Positions 1 to 8,379 of a stretch of DNA of 21,613 nucleotides are shown here, piece by piece. The stretch spans positions 1 through 21,613 of the forward strand of contig DGNZ01000305.1 in the NCBI GenBank assembly GCA_002389175.1. The letters run 5' to 3'. A program made the position numbers and the translations under genes. Every line of letters starts with the position of its first letter. Within the stretch, counting starts at the first letter, position 1. This DNA comes from Rhodospirillaceae bacterium UBA4479 (GTDB lineage Bacteria > Pseudomonadota > Alphaproteobacteria > Rhodospirillales > Casp-alpha2). The notes under the pieces were generated by a model, which saw nothing but the letters and a program-made list of their open reading frames with translations, was not told the origin of the DNA and ran no database searches.

Positions 1-62
1 ACGGCAACTTTTTTGCCTTTGATCAAATTAACATCCGCATCGCGGTCGTAATAAACTCGCAT
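1..62 (-). CDS. ilvC: Ketol-acid reductoisomerase, N-terminal fragment
   Basis: Only the first 20 codons lie in the window; the gene continues off the left edge. The minus-strand translation begins MRVYYDRDADVNLIKGKKVA, the typical opening of class I ketol-acid reductoisomerase just before its NADPH-binding Rossmann loop. The enzyme isomerises and reduces acetolactate or acetohydroxybutyrate, the step after acetolactate synthase in valine, leucine and isoleucine synthesis. A clear ribosome binding site (GGAGAGG) lies just upstream of the ATG. The gene is 68 bases downstream of ilvN on the same strand, as expected for an ilvBNC cluster. The call rests on 20 residues plus context. Confidence 0.88.
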   Translation of the reverse strand, partial: MRVYYDRDADVNLIKGKKVA

Positions 63-130
63 TTTCCTCTCCACTGGTTTGACGCTTGGGCACCGCGACT
101 ATATGCGCGGCGATGAATTTTGCAGGGGTT

Positions 131-643
131 TTACAGGGATGCGGTCCCGCGGGCAATGGCCGCGACGCCTGTTCGCGAAATATCCTTGAGACCCAATGGG
201 CGCATCAAGTCGATAAACGCATCTAATTTCCCGGTATCACCGACGATTTCGAAGACAAAACTCTCGTTTGTACTGTCCACTACACGGGCCCGAAAGATAT
301 CAGCGATCCGTAGACTTTCGACCCGCTGATCACCTGTGCACCCGACTTTGACCAAGGCCAGTTCGCGGTCCACGTGCGGTCCTTCAAGGGTCAAATCACT
401 GACCCGGTGGATCGGCACCAAACGGCCCAACTGCGCCTTGATCTGTTCGATGATCATTTCCGTGCCCGATGTCACGATGGTGATACGCGACAAATTATTT
501 TCGTCGCTGACCTCGGCCACGGTTAGGCTTTCGATGTTGTAACCGCGCCCTGAAAACAATCCGACAACACGTGCCAGAACACCCGGTTCGTTATCGACTA
601 AAACCGACATGGTATGTGAATTAATGGGTTCGTCTTTGTTCAT
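131..643 (-). CDS. ilvN: Acetolactate synthase small (regulatory) subunit
   Basis: 170 residues, the usual length of the longer IlvN/IlvH form. An N-terminal ACT domain (about residues 10-85) has the characteristic NEPGVLARVVGLFSGRGYNI segment (residues 18-37). A C-terminal IlvN-type domain follows and ends in the region RTGVAAIARG. The subunit activates the catalytic subunit IlvB and carries valine feedback inhibition. It lies 45 bases downstream of ilvB and upstream of ilvC on the same strand, so co-transcription is likely. The ATG at 643 is preceded by an AGGAT-type ribosome binding site. Nothing looks truncated or unusual. Confidence 0.96.
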   Translation of the reverse strand: MNKDEPINSHTMSVLVDNEPGVLARVVGLFSGRGYNIESLTVAEVSDENNLSRITIVTSGTEMIIEQIKAQLGRLVPIHRVSDLTLEGPHVDRELALVKVGCTGDQRVESLRIADIFRARVVDSTNESFVFEIVGDTGKLDAFIDLMRPLGLKDISRTGVAAIARGTASL

Positions 644-688
644 GATCCTGATCCTTTGCTGTATTTCTGAGTGGGAGAATGGTGTCGC

Positions 689-2449
689 TTAGACGAGCAC
701 CATGCCCTCCTCGGAAACCGGGTTGTCAGCTTTGTCATCAGGACCCAGAAGCATTTCATTGTGTGCCGCACCCGATGGGATCATCGGGTAGCAGTTTTCT
801 TTTTGGTCGACTTGAACATCAGCGATCACCGGACGATCAATCGAAATCATTTCTTTGATCAGATCATCCAAATCATCAACCGAGGTCACCCGCAGGCCAA
901 CCATGCCAAACGTTTCGGCCAACTTCACGAAGTCAGGCAGGCTTTCCATGTAGCTTTCGGAATACCGTTTGCCGTGCAGCAATTCCTGCCACTGGCGCAC
1001 CATCCCCATATAGAAGTTATTCAGAATAAAGCACTTCACCGGCAGGTTATACTGCGAGATCGTCGACAGTTCCTGCATGTTCATCAGGAATGAAGCCTCG
1101 CCCGAAATATCCACAACCAGTTTATCCGGATGTGCGACCTGAACGCCCATGGCGGATGGCAGGCCATATCCCATGGTGCCGAGACCGCCCGACGTCATCC
1201 AACGGTTTGGCTTTTCAAAGCGATAATACTGTGCCGCCCACATTTGATGCTGACCGACTTCGGTCGTGATGTAGGTGTCTTGGTCTTTGGTCAGGTCATA
1301 CAGGCGTTGAATAGCGTGCTGTGGCTTGATGATGTCGCCCGATTGGTCGTATTTCAAACAATCGATAGAGCGCCATTCCGCAATCTGTGACCACCATTGT
1401 TTCAATGCAGCCGCATCTGGTTTCACCTGAGTCGATTTCCAGACCTTGATCATATCTTCGAGGACATGAGCGATATCGCCGATGATCGGAATATCAACTT
1501 TGACGTTTTTGTTGATCGAGCTTGGATCGATATCGATGTGGATCTTCTTGGCGTTCGGTGCGAACGCATCCAGACGACCCGTAATCCGATCATCAAAGCG
1601 CGAGCCAACGGCGATCATCACGTCGCAATCGTGCATCGCGTTATTGGCTTCATACGTGCCGTGCATACCAAGCATCCCCAAGAACTGCTTGTTGGATGCT
1701 GGAACCGCACCGAGACCCATCAGCGTCAACGTGCACGGATATCCCGTCAGGTTCACGAACTCGGTCATCAATTGAGACGCGCCCGGGCCAGAATTGATGA
1801 TGCCGCCACCGCCATAGAAAATCGGCTTTTTGGCAGACGCGATCATTTCAACAGCGGCCTTGATCTTATCCAGGTCACCCTTAACCCGTGGTTGGTATTT
1901 GCTGAGGTTGATTTTCTCCATCGGCGTATACGTGGTTTCTGCCATGCAAACGTCTTTTGGCAAATCGATGACGACAGGACCCGGACGGCCGGAACGCGCG
2001 ACATGAAACGCCTCGTGCATCACACGGGATAGGTCCTCAACATCCTTCACCAGATAATTGTGCTTCGTGCACGGGCGGGTAATCCCCGTCGTGTCACATT
2101 CCTGGAACGCGTCATTCCCAATCAAATGCGTCGGCACCTGACCCGTCAGACAGATAATCGGAATAGAATCCATCAAAGCATCTGTAAGACCAGTCACCGC
2201 GTTCGTCGCACCCGGGCCAGATGTGACCAAGACAACACCCACTTTTCCGGTCGAACGCGCATATCCTTCTGCGGCATGAACCGCGCCACCTTCTTGGCGG
2301 ACCAGGATGTGTTTGATCTGATTTTGCTGAAAGAAAGCATCATAGATCGGCAAGACGGCTCCACCCGGATAACCGAACACCACTTCCACGCCCTGATCGG
2401 CCAATGCCTTCAGGATGATTTCAGCGCCGGTTAAGTTGGACGTACTCAT
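689..2449 (-). CDS. ilvB: Acetolactate synthase large (catalytic) subunit
   Basis: 586 residues, full length for a ThDP-dependent acetohydroxyacid synthase. It condenses two pyruvates to acetolactate, or pyruvate with 2-ketobutyrate to acetohydroxybutyrate. Visible features are the N-terminal pyrimidine-binding domain with GYPGGAVLPIYD and the catalytic Glu53 (RQEGGAVHAAEGYAR), the central FAD-type domain, and the C-terminal ThDP domain ending its cofactor motif at Asn477-Asn478. In the ThDP motif the usual Gly-Asp-Gly/Ala is Gly450-Glu451-Ala452, so the expected metal-binding Asp is a Glu. The ATG at 2449 has an AAGGAT ribosome binding site and overlaps the stop of a small leader ORF (2446-2520). 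The symbol ilvI would be equally acceptable. Confidence 0.96.
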   Translation of the reverse strand: MSTSNLTGAEIILKALADQGVEVVFGYPGGAVLPIYDAFFQQNQIKHILVRQEGGAVHAAEGYARSTGKVGVVLVTSGPGATNAVTGLTDALMDSIPIICLTGQVPTHLIGNDAFQECDTTGITRPCTKHNYLVKDVEDLSRVMHEAFHVARSGRPGPVVIDLPKDVCMAETTYTPMEKINLSKYQPRVKGDLDKIKAAVEMIASAKKPIFYGGGGIINSGPGASQLMTEFVNLTGYPCTLTLMGLGAVPASNKQFLGMLGMHGTYEANNAMHDCDVMIAVGSRFDDRITGRLDAFAPNAKKIHIDIDPSSINKNVKVDIPIIGDIAHVLEDMIKVWKSTQVKPDAAALKQWWSQIAEWRSIDCLKYDQSGDIIKPQHAIQRLYDLTKDQDTYITTEVGQHQMWAAQYYRFEKPNRWMTSGGLGTMGYGLPSAMGVQVAHPDKLVVDISGEASFLMNMQELSTISQYNLPVKCFILNNFYMGMVRQWQELLHGKRYSESYMESLPDFVKLAETFGMVGLRVTSVDDLDDLIKEMISIDRPVIADVQVDQKENCYPMIPSGAAHNEMLLGPDDKADNPVSEEGMVLV

Positions 2450-2520
2450 TTTACAAATCCTTGTGATGTAGCTGTTCTAACAACAATCAACGGTCGGGAA
2501 CTTCCGCTTCCGACCGTCAT
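2446..2520 (-). CDS. Putative branched-chain amino acid leader peptide upstream of ilvB
   Basis: A 24-residue frame starts at ATG 2520-2518 and ends at TGA 2448-2446, overlapping the ilvB ATG as ATGA. Residues 11-14 are Leu-Ile-Val-Val (codons TTG ATT GTT GTT), the three end products of the pathway in one uninterrupted run. A perfect 8-bp stem (2490-2517) covers codons 2-11 and ends exactly at the Leu codon. Amino-acid-rich leader ORFs controlling ilv genes by ribosome stalling are established in proteobacteria, so a regulatory role is a reasonable inference. I see no strong ribosome binding site for the leader, so it may be weakly translated or leaderless. No classic U-rich terminator follows the stem; coupling at the ATGA junction is an alternative mechanism. 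Confidence 0.6.
   Translation of the reverse strand: MTVGSGSSRPLIVVRTATSQGFVK
2490..2517 (-). promoter_or_regulatory. Hairpin in the ilvB leader
   Basis: ACGGTCGG and CCGACCGT form a perfect 8-bp stem with a 12-base loop. It lies in the 122-base miaA-ilvB gap, inside the leader ORF and directly before its Leu-Ile-Val-Val codons. No run of T follows on the minus strand, so a simple intrinsic terminator is doubtful. A stalled ribosome at those codons would cover its 3' arm, which suggests an attenuator or translational switch. Confidence 0.5.
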
Positions 2521-2571
2521 ATTAATCTGAATTTACGCTGGTTTTTGCCAAGCGCGCGGCAACTTAGAGCG

Positions 2572-3522
2572 TCAATTGCCCTCGGTCAATACAAACTGAC
2601 GAATAAATGCAAAGATTTTATCATTATCTCTTTCCATATATTTCTCATCAGAGGTCATATCCGCACGAATCTGACGCTTAAACCATGTGATTTGCCGCTT
2701 GGCCAGGTTTCGGGATGATGTTTTGGCCTTAGTGACCGCCGCTTCCAGCGTCATTTCGCCGCGGATCACCCGTAATAGTTCCGCCACGCCAACGGCGCGG
2801 GCACTCGGTAAATCACTAGGAATACCAAGCTCTGCAAAGGCTTCAGCCTCGGCCATCGCACCTTGATCCATCATCTGATCGAACCGTGCATTGATCGCGG
2901 CATAAATCTCATCACGCGGCGGCATCAGCACAACAGTCCCGTAGCGTGCCGCATACCCCGGCTCGCTGGTTTGGACGCGTTGCCATTCGGATAACGTCTG
3001 GCCCGTCGCGGCAAACACAGCGGCAGCCCGGATCAAGCGCTGTCGGTCTGTTGCGGGCAACCGTTCCGATGCCCCTGGATCAACAAGCGCCAGTTCTGTT
3101 TTGAAGCGCTCTCCCCCCACCTCGTCAAAATGGCTTTGAACACCTTCAAAGATTTCGACCGGGACTTCGGGAATCTTGGCCAAACCATCGGTTAGCGCCT
3201 TGATATACAACCCTGTCCCGCCGGCAATGATCGGCAATTTATCGCGTGCATGAATATCGGTCAGGACATCCTGTGCCATTTTTAACCACATACCTGCCGA
3301 GCAACGCTCCGACACGGGCAGGCAGCCGAAAAGATGATGCGGCACGCGGGATTCTTCTTCGTCACTTGGCCGCGCGGTCAAGATTCGCAACTCTTTATAG
3401 ACCTGCATGCTGTCCGCATTGACGATCTCACCATCAAACGCCTCAGCGATTTGCAGGGCCAACTCGGTTTTTCCACATGCTGTGGGCCCTGCGATGATGA
3501 CAACCGGTTTCAAATCGGTCAC
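2572..3522 (-). CDS. miaA: tRNA dimethylallyltransferase (tRNA A37 isopentenyltransferase)
   Basis: MiaA transfers a dimethylallyl group to N6 of A37 in tRNAs that read codons starting with U. The N-terminal P-loop is GPTACGKT, followed by the family motif DSMQVYKELRILTARPS with its catalytic Asp, then PHHLFG, and a central IAGGTGLYIKAL segment. The tail RNLAKRQITWFKRQ is also typical. Length is about 316 residues, normal for the family. I chose the GTG at 3522 because GGAG (3529-3532) sits 6 bases before it. A TTG at 3534 is in frame but has that same GGAG inside its coding sequence. It diverges from serB with under 50 bases between starts, and is followed by the ilv genes. Confidence 0.95.
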   Translation of the reverse strand: MTDLKPVVIIAGPTACGKTELALQIAEAFDGEIVNADSMQVYKELRILTARPSDEEESRVPHHLFGCLPVSERCSAGMWLKMAQDVLTDIHARDKLPIIAGGTGLYIKALTDGLAKIPEVPVEIFEGVQSHFDEVGGERFKTELALVDPGASERLPATDRQRLIRAAAVFAATGQTLSEWQRVQTSEPGYAARYGTVVLMPPRDEIYAAINARFDQMMDQGAMAEAEAFAELGIPSDLPSARAVGVAELLRVIRGEMTLEAAVTKAKTSSRNLAKRQITWFKRQIRADMTSDEKYMERDNDKIFAFIRQFVLTEGN

Positions 3523-3570
3523 GTTGCTCTCCAAATAGATATCCAGCGAACGCCAATTTGGAGCCGCCCC

Positions 3571-4464
3571 ATGAAATTCGTTCTGACCTTAATAGCCGCC
3601 GACGGCACCGCTTTAAACGTAGAAATGATGGAGGGCGTTCGCGATGCCCTCAGATCCCTCGGTGCAGAGACCGGAAGTCTGGACTGGCTGGCCCCAGATC
3701 ATGCCTGTGATATCTCTTTTAACAACATTGCTCCTGATCAAGCGGACGCTGCGGCCAGGCATGTTATCGGCACACAAACCATCGATTGCATCGCCCAGGA
3801 AACCGAGGGTCGGCGCAAATCATTGCTGCTGGCCGACATGGACAGCACCATGGTCACCAGCGAGACCCTGGATGATTTGGCGGCACAAACGGGGCTGGGC
3901 GAGGTCATCGCTGACATCACCGCACGTACCATGAACGGTGAACTGGATTTCGCAGAATCTGTCAAAGAACGCGTCATGATGCTCAAAGGTCTGCCAGAAA
4001 GTGCACTCGAAGTGGCTTACCATCAGCTCGAATTGTCGCCCGGTGCGACCACTGCGGTCAAAACGATGAAGGCCAACGGCACACATTGTTTATTAATTTC
4101 GGGTGGCTTTACCTATTTCACGTCCCGTGTTGCCGAGAGAATTGGCTTCCACGAGCATATGGCCAACGATTTTATGATTGAGGACGGAAAGCTCACGGGC
4201 GGTGTGTCCGAACCTGTCTTAACGAAGGAAGTTAAACTCGAAACACTGATCGCGCGCGCAGGCTCGATGGGGATCAGTACAACCGCATCCGTATGTGTCG
4301 GTGATGGCGCCAATGACGTGCCGATGCTCAAAGCCGCAGGCCTTGGCGTGGCGTATCGTGGCAAGCCGAGCGTGGTCGCAGAAATCCCCGCCAGACTGGA
4401 CCATGCCGATCTGACGGGGCTTTTGTATGCGCAGGGTTACCGCCGCGAAGAATTCGTGAACTAA
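3571..4464 (+). CDS. serB: Phosphoserine phosphatase
   Basis: 297 residues; SerB catalyses the last step of serine synthesis, hydrolysing O-phosphoserine. It is a HAD-superfamily enzyme with motif I LLLADMDST (nucleophile Asp89, acid/base Asp91), motif II Ser177 in LLISGGF, motif III Lys222, and motif IV GDGANDVPML (Asp245, Asp249). An N-terminal ACT-like segment of about 80 residues precedes the catalytic domain, as in other alphaproteobacterial SerB proteins. The ATG at 3571 has TTGGAG seven bases upstream. An in-frame extension back to 3334 overlaps miaA and has no support. It converges on the Do protease gene with a 26-base gap. Confidence 0.95.
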   Translation: MKFVLTLIAADGTALNVEMMEGVRDALRSLGAETGSLDWLAPDHACDISFNNIAPDQADAAARHVIGTQTIDCIAQETEGRRKSLLLADMDSTMVTSETLDDLAAQTGLGEVIADITARTMNGELDFAESVKERVMMLKGLPESALEVAYHQLELSPGATTAVKTMKANGTHCLLISGGFTYFTSRVAERIGFHEHMANDFMIEDGKLTGGVSEPVLTKEVKLETLIARAGSMGISTTASVCVGDGANDVPMLKAAGLGVAYRGKPSVVAEIPARLDHADLTGLLYAQGYRREEFVN

Positions 4465-4478
4465 CGAGGTTCTTCGCG
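4444..4478. repeat. Inverted repeat spanning the serB stop codon
   Basis: CGCGAAGAA (4444-4452) and TTCTTCGCG (4470-4478) form a perfect 9-bp dyad with a 17-base loop between the convergent serB and Do protease genes. It could act as a bidirectional terminator or mRNA 3' stabiliser. No T-run follows on either strand, so intrinsic termination is not clear. Confidence 0.35.
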
Positions 4479-4490
4479 AAGGGTCGCCGA

Positions 4491-5984
4491 TTAACCTTTG
4501 TCGATGCGAATAGCGACAAACCGAAGCCCGCGTTCGCTTTGCACCCGCAGCAGCACAGACTTACGTCCCTGCGCCTTGGCTTGATCGACTTTGCGTTTCA
4601 CATCTGCAGGCTCGGCGACGTCTTCTTGGCTGACCTGGATGATGCGGTCACCGGGCTGCAAACCTTTTTCTGCAGCAGGACCGTCGGCATCAACATCTGT
4701 TACCACGACACCCTTGGCGTCCGCTTCCAGTTTAAATTTCTGACGCATGTCGCCATCAATTCCGACGACTTTTAAGCCAAGCTGTTCAATCTCTTGTTCG
4801 CGAGAAGTACTCTTTTCCTTTACAGGTGCAGCGGCAACCTGTGTTGGCTCTTCCTTAAGATGACCCACTTCGACGGCAACTGTGACCCGTTCGCCATCAC
4901 GCCATACGATGGCATCAACGGTCTCGCCCGGTTCAATATCGGCCACAATTTTTGGCAAGCGGCGCATTTCTGGAACTTCAACACCACCGAATTCCAAAAT
5001 TACATCACCCGGTTTGAAATCTGCGGATGCTGCGGGGCCATCAGGAACAACACTAGCGATCATCGCACCTGTGGTTTCTTTGAGGCCCAGGCTCTCGGCA
5101 ATTTCGTCGGTCACAGATTGAATGTGAACACCCAACCAACCGCGGCGCACTTCGCCGTTCTTGATCAATTGACGAATAACAGGAGCTGCCACGTTCGAAG
5201 GAATGGCAAAGCCGATCCCGACGCTGCCACCGGTTGGCGAGAAGATCGCCGTGTTAATACCAATAACTTCCCCGTCCATATTAAAGGTCGGACCGCCAGA
5301 GTTCCCGCGGTTAATGGATGCATCGGTTTGGAGATAATCATCATAGGGGCCGGAATTAATATCGCGACCACGGGCTGAAATAATCCCTGCCGTCACCGTG
5401 CCACCCAGACCAAATGGGTTGCCGATAGCGATAACCCAATCGCCGACTTCCATTTCATCGGAGTCGCCAAATTCGGTTTGCGGTAATTTGATTTCTTCCT
5501 CGACCTTCAACACAGCAAGATCGGTCTTGGGATCACGCCCGATTAACGTCGCCTTTAGGCGCGTATCATCATGCAGGATAACGTGAATTTCATCGGCGTC
5601 CTGGATCACGTGGTTGTTTGTGACGATGTGGCCTTTGTTATCAATGATAAATCCAGAACCCAATGACGTCGCACGGCGATTCCGTGGCTGCGGGTTGTTG
5701 CGCTCAAAGAATTCTTTGAAGAAATCTTCGAATGGTGAGCCCGGCGGCAATTGCGGCATTTCAGGGACAGCACGGCCTTCGACATTTTGAGTCGTTGAAA
5801 TATTGACGACGGTCGGCAGCAATTTCTTGGCCAAACCAGAGAAGGATTCAGGGGCAGCCTTGGCGAATGCGCCTGTTGTCTGCATCACCAATGCTATGGC
5901 CGTCAGGACACAAAGTATCCGCAGAGCCCAATTCATATATGTCGTCTGATCATCCGCCTTGGCGATTGCGCGAGCCTTTTTCAT
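4491..5984 (-). CDS. Periplasmic Do-like serine endoprotease (DegP/HtrA family)
   Basis: 497 residues. A signal peptide is visible: a basic N-terminus, a hydrophobic stretch at about 20-37, and cleavage likely after AFA near residue 41. The trypsin-like domain has the triad His125 (TNNHVI), Asp155 (KTDLAVLK) and Ser229 (NRGNSGGP). Two PDZ domains follow (about 282-370 and 400-490), the second starting near QEIEQLGLKVVGI. The enzyme degrades or refolds misfolded envelope proteins. The start at 5984 has AAAGGAAG upstream; an internal Met17 lacks a ribosome binding site. It lies downstream of hflK-hflC-DUF2065, a recurrent alphaproteobacterial arrangement pairing membrane and periplasmic proteolysis. 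The family is certain; DegP, DegQ or MucD subtype cannot be assigned from sequence alone. Confidence 0.95.
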   Translation of the reverse strand: MKKARAIAKADDQTTYMNWALRILCVLTAIALVMQTTGAFAKAAPESFSGLAKKLLPTVVNISTTQNVEGRAVPEMPQLPPGSPFEDFFKEFFERNNPQPRNRRATSLGSGFIIDNKGHIVTNNHVIQDADEIHVILHDDTRLKATLIGRDPKTDLAVLKVEEEIKLPQTEFGDSDEMEVGDWVIAIGNPFGLGGTVTAGIISARGRDINSGPYDDYLQTDASINRGNSGGPTFNMDGEVIGINTAIFSPTGGSVGIGFAIPSNVAAPVIRQLIKNGEVRRGWLGVHIQSVTDEIAESLGLKETTGAMIASVVPDGPAASADFKPGDVILEFGGVEVPEMRRLPKIVADIEPGETVDAIVWRDGERVTVAVEVGHLKEEPTQVAAAPVKEKSTSREQEIEQLGLKVVGIDGDMRQKFKLEADAKGVVVTDVDADGPAAEKGLQPGDRIIQVSQEDVAEPADVKRKVDQAKAQGRKSVLLRVQSERGLRFVAIRIDKG

Positions 5985-6130
5985 CGATCGTCACTTCCTT
6001 TTGTCAAAACTGTCCCAGTAATGTGGGCATAGAATGCCTTGTCGTCCAGGGTCACGGTGTAGTTGCGAATTGTGACGGAAAAGAGGCACCGTCCAATCCC
6101 CAAGTTTTCTGCAATCTACACGGCTGACCT
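5985..6130 (-). other. 146-base gap before the Do protease gene; no clear feature
   Basis: I looked for a heat-shock or sigma70-type promoter reading into the protease gene and found no convincing -35/-10 pair. No hairpin or ORF stands out. Independent regulation of the protease is possible but not visible. Confidence 0.3.
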
Positions 6131-6316
6131 TCAGCCTCTGATCAACCAAATTAGAAACACACCAAACACTGCGGCGCCCAAACCAAACGCACGCAGGGTC
6201 GATGCCGGTTGATCCAGCACCTGTAACATCATCTTTTTCATAGCGTCAGGGAAGAGCGCATAGCACACGCCCTCGATCACAATCGCGAGACCGAGGGCGG
6301 TGATAAACGTCGTCAT
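6131..6316 (-). CDS. DUF2065 family small inner-membrane protein
   Basis: 61 residues with two hydrophobic membrane segments (about 3-22 and 40-59) separated by a short loop containing FPDAMKKMM. This is the size and pattern of DUF2065 (YjeT-type) proteins, commonly encoded next to hflC. The function of the family is not established. Its position between hflC (25-base gap) and the Do protease suggests membrane protein quality control, which is inference. The ATG at 6316 has a GGAG upstream. Confidence 0.88.
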   Translation of the reverse strand: MTTFITALGLAIVIEGVCYALFPDAMKKMMLQVLDQPASTLRAFGLGAAVFGVFLIWLIRG

Positions 6317-6341
6317 TGTCTAGATTGCTCCAGACGATGGC

Positions 6342-7229
6342 TTACTGGCGACTCGTCGGACTGTTACGAGGGCCAGAGTTATTGAAGTATTTGAAGAACT
6401 CACTATCCGGTGACAAGACAAGCGTCGTGTCATCGCCGAAAGCTTTTCCATATGCTTCCATGGAGCGATAGAAGTTGAAGAACTCCTGATCTTGACCAAA
6501 GGCATCACTAAGAATTTGGTTCTTAGCACCATCGCCCTGACCACGTAGGATTTCAGACGTCCGGTTGGCTTCAGCAAGCAGAACTGTCCGTTGGCGATCT
6601 GCTTCAGCCTGAATGGTCAGCTTCTGCTCTTCACCCTTCGCTCGAAGTTCAGCTGCTTGCGCAACACGGTCGGTCCGCATCCGGTTATAAACCGATTGCA
6701 GCGTAGTATCTGGCAAATCCGTACGACCGATCCGAAGATCAACCATCTCGACACCAAAGCGAGGTGCCTGGGCTTTGAGAATGCCGAAGATCTTGTTCAT
6801 CACTTCCACACGCTTAGGCGACAGCATATCCGCCAGTGACACTTTCGCGACTTCTGCACGAACGGCAGAATTCAACTGAGAGCCAAAGACCTGACGGAAG
6901 TTACGGTCTGTTTGTGCTGCTTTCAGAAACTCCAACGGATCGACAATTTTGTAACGTGCAAAGCTGTCGACGTTGATTCGTTTCTGATCCGACAACAGGA
7001 TTTCCTGTGGTTGGGGATCAAGGTCGAGAATCCGACGGTCAAAATATCGAACGTTTTGGATAAACGGCATCTTGAAATTCAAACCAGGTTCTGACGCCAC
7101 ATCAACAGGGTTACCAAACTGCAGAATGAGCGCCTGCTGTGTTTGGTGAACGGTGAACACCGCGCTATATGCGGTGATAGCGCCAGCGACTAGAATGATG
7201 CCAAAAATGGCAAGGCCAGTTTTCTTCAT
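6342..7229 (-). CDS. hflC: HflC, SPFH-domain modulator of the FtsH protease
   Basis: 295 residues with one N-terminal membrane anchor (about 4-25) and then an SPFH/band 7 domain (from VHQTQQALILQFGNP). A helical region rich in Ala, Glu, Arg and Gln (about 190-235, with QAELRAKGEEQKLTIQAEAD) follows, as in HflC proteins. HflC and HflK form a cage around FtsH in the inner membrane and control its access to membrane substrates. The ATG overlaps the hflK stop by one base (TAATG), so translation is probably coupled. The C-terminal tail SPDSEFFKYFNN is typical. Confidence 0.96.
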   Translation of the reverse strand: MKKTGLAIFGIILVAGAITAYSAVFTVHQTQQALILQFGNPVDVASEPGLNFKMPFIQNVRYFDRRILDLDPQPQEILLSDQKRINVDSFARYKIVDPLEFLKAAQTDRNFRQVFGSQLNSAVRAEVAKVSLADMLSPKRVEVMNKIFGILKAQAPRFGVEMVDLRIGRTDLPDTTLQSVYNRMRTDRVAQAAELRAKGEEQKLTIQAEADRQRTVLLAEANRTSEILRGQGDGAKNQILSDAFGQDQEFFNFYRSMEAYGKAFGDDTTLVLSPDSEFFKYFNNSGPRNSPTSRQ

Positions 7230-8347
7230 TACTGCGTTCCTCCGCTTCTCTTCTGAAGTTCATTAAGTGGCAAGTAAGGCACGACACCGCTTCCACCCGC
7301 TTCATTGTCGATGATGATCTTGTTAGAACGCGAAAGGACATCTTCCATCCGCTCCAAGAACAATCGTTGAGTGGTCACGTCTTTGTTTGTTTTATATGTT
7401 TCGTAAACAGACAAGAAGCGCGCTGCTTCACCCTCTGCTTCTTTTGTGACCTGTTCTTTATAAGCATTTGCAGCAGCGGTCCGCTTTTCAGCTTCACCTT
7501 TTGCACGTGGAACAATGTCGTTCTTGTAGGTGTTGGCTTCGTTCACAGCACGCTCTTGATCCTGTTTCGCACGCTGAACATCGTTAAACGCATCGATGAC
7601 TTCTTGCGGTGGATCAGATTCAAGCAGTTTGGTCTGGGTGATTAAGATACCCGCGCCGTAGCTGTCCAAAATACCTTGTAGCAATTCCTGGGTCTGCGCT
7701 TCAATTTGTTGACGACCAGATACCAGGGCCGCTTCCAAATCAGACTGACCAACGACTTCACGCAACGCACTTTCAGCAGCGATCTTAATCGTGCCTTCGG
7801 GGTCGCGAATGTTGAACAAGTAATTGGCCGCACCTTTGATCTGCCACTGAATATCAAAATCGATATCAATAACGTTCTGATCACCGGTCAGCATCAGGCT
7901 TTCGCTGGGCACATCACGCTTAGTGGTTGTGCCTTCACCGCCGCGATAACCAATCTGCGTCGTGTTCACCCGCGTCACGTTAGGCGTGTAGACCGTACCA
8001 ATTGGAGATGGGAACCAATAGTTCAGACCCGGGGTCGTTTCAGACACGAACTTACCGAACAAAAGCTGTACGCCCTGTTCGTCAGGCTGAACGCGATAAA
8101 AACCGCTGGCAAACCAGATGGCAACGACCGCAAAACCGACAAGTATAATACCTTTGCCGCTGCCGCCACTGCCAGGCATGAAGCTTTTCAGCTTTTCCTG
8201 AGCACGACGAAGGGCTTCTTCGACATCAGGGGGCTGCATGCCACCACCGGGTCCCTGGCCGCCACCGCCGCCAGATCCGCCGCCCCATGGGCCCTGGCCG
8301 CCACCGCCGCCGCCGCCCCAAGGGCCGCCTTGTTTATTCGAAGCCAT
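7229..8347 (-). CDS. hflK: HflK, SPFH-domain modulator of the FtsH protease
   Basis: 372 residues. The N-terminal about 37 residues are almost entirely Gly with a few Pro, Gln and Trp, a low-complexity cytoplasmic tail seen in many HflK proteins. One membrane segment (about 65-83) is followed by the SPFH domain (YRVQPDEQGVQLLFGKF onward) and a helical region (about 250-320) ending in SVYETYK. It partners HflC in the FtsH-regulating complex. The ATG at 8347 has an AAGGAT ribosome binding site. A good promoter lies at 8462-8490 and a hairpin sits in the predicted 5' leader at 8380-8402. Confidence 0.96.
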   Translation of the reverse strand: MASNKQGGPWGGGGGGGQGPWGGGSGGGGGQGPGGGMQPPDVEEALRRAQEKLKSFMPGSGGSGKGIILVGFAVVAIWFASGFYRVQPDEQGVQLLFGKFVSETTPGLNYWFPSPIGTVYTPNVTRVNTTQIGYRGGEGTTTKRDVPSESLMLTGDQNVIDIDFDIQWQIKGAANYLFNIRDPEGTIKIAAESALREVVGQSDLEAALVSGRQQIEAQTQELLQGILDSYGAGILITQTKLLESDPPQEVIDAFNDVQRAKQDQERAVNEANTYKNDIVPRAKGEAEKRTAAANAYKEQVTKEAEGEAARFLSVYETYKTNKDVTTQRLFLERMEDVLSRSNKIIIDNEAGGSGVVPYLPLNELQKRSGGTQ

Positions 8348-8379
8348 TGTTTCTTATCCTTGCATCAATCAGTGAACCA

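Noticed and set aside
1397..2032. Long plus-strand open frame (211 codons) opposite ilvB
   Set aside because: Lies wholly antisense to a highly conserved gene, has no family resemblance and no ribosome binding site.
3334..3570. N-terminal extension of serB
   Set aside because: Overlaps miaA on the opposite strand, is not like SerB, and the ATG at 3571 has its own ribosome binding site and family-like start.
4794..5378. Plus-strand open frame of 194 codons opposite the Do protease
   Set aside because: Antisense to the conserved protease domain; composition (rich in Asn, Cys, His, Phe) is typical of a shadow frame.
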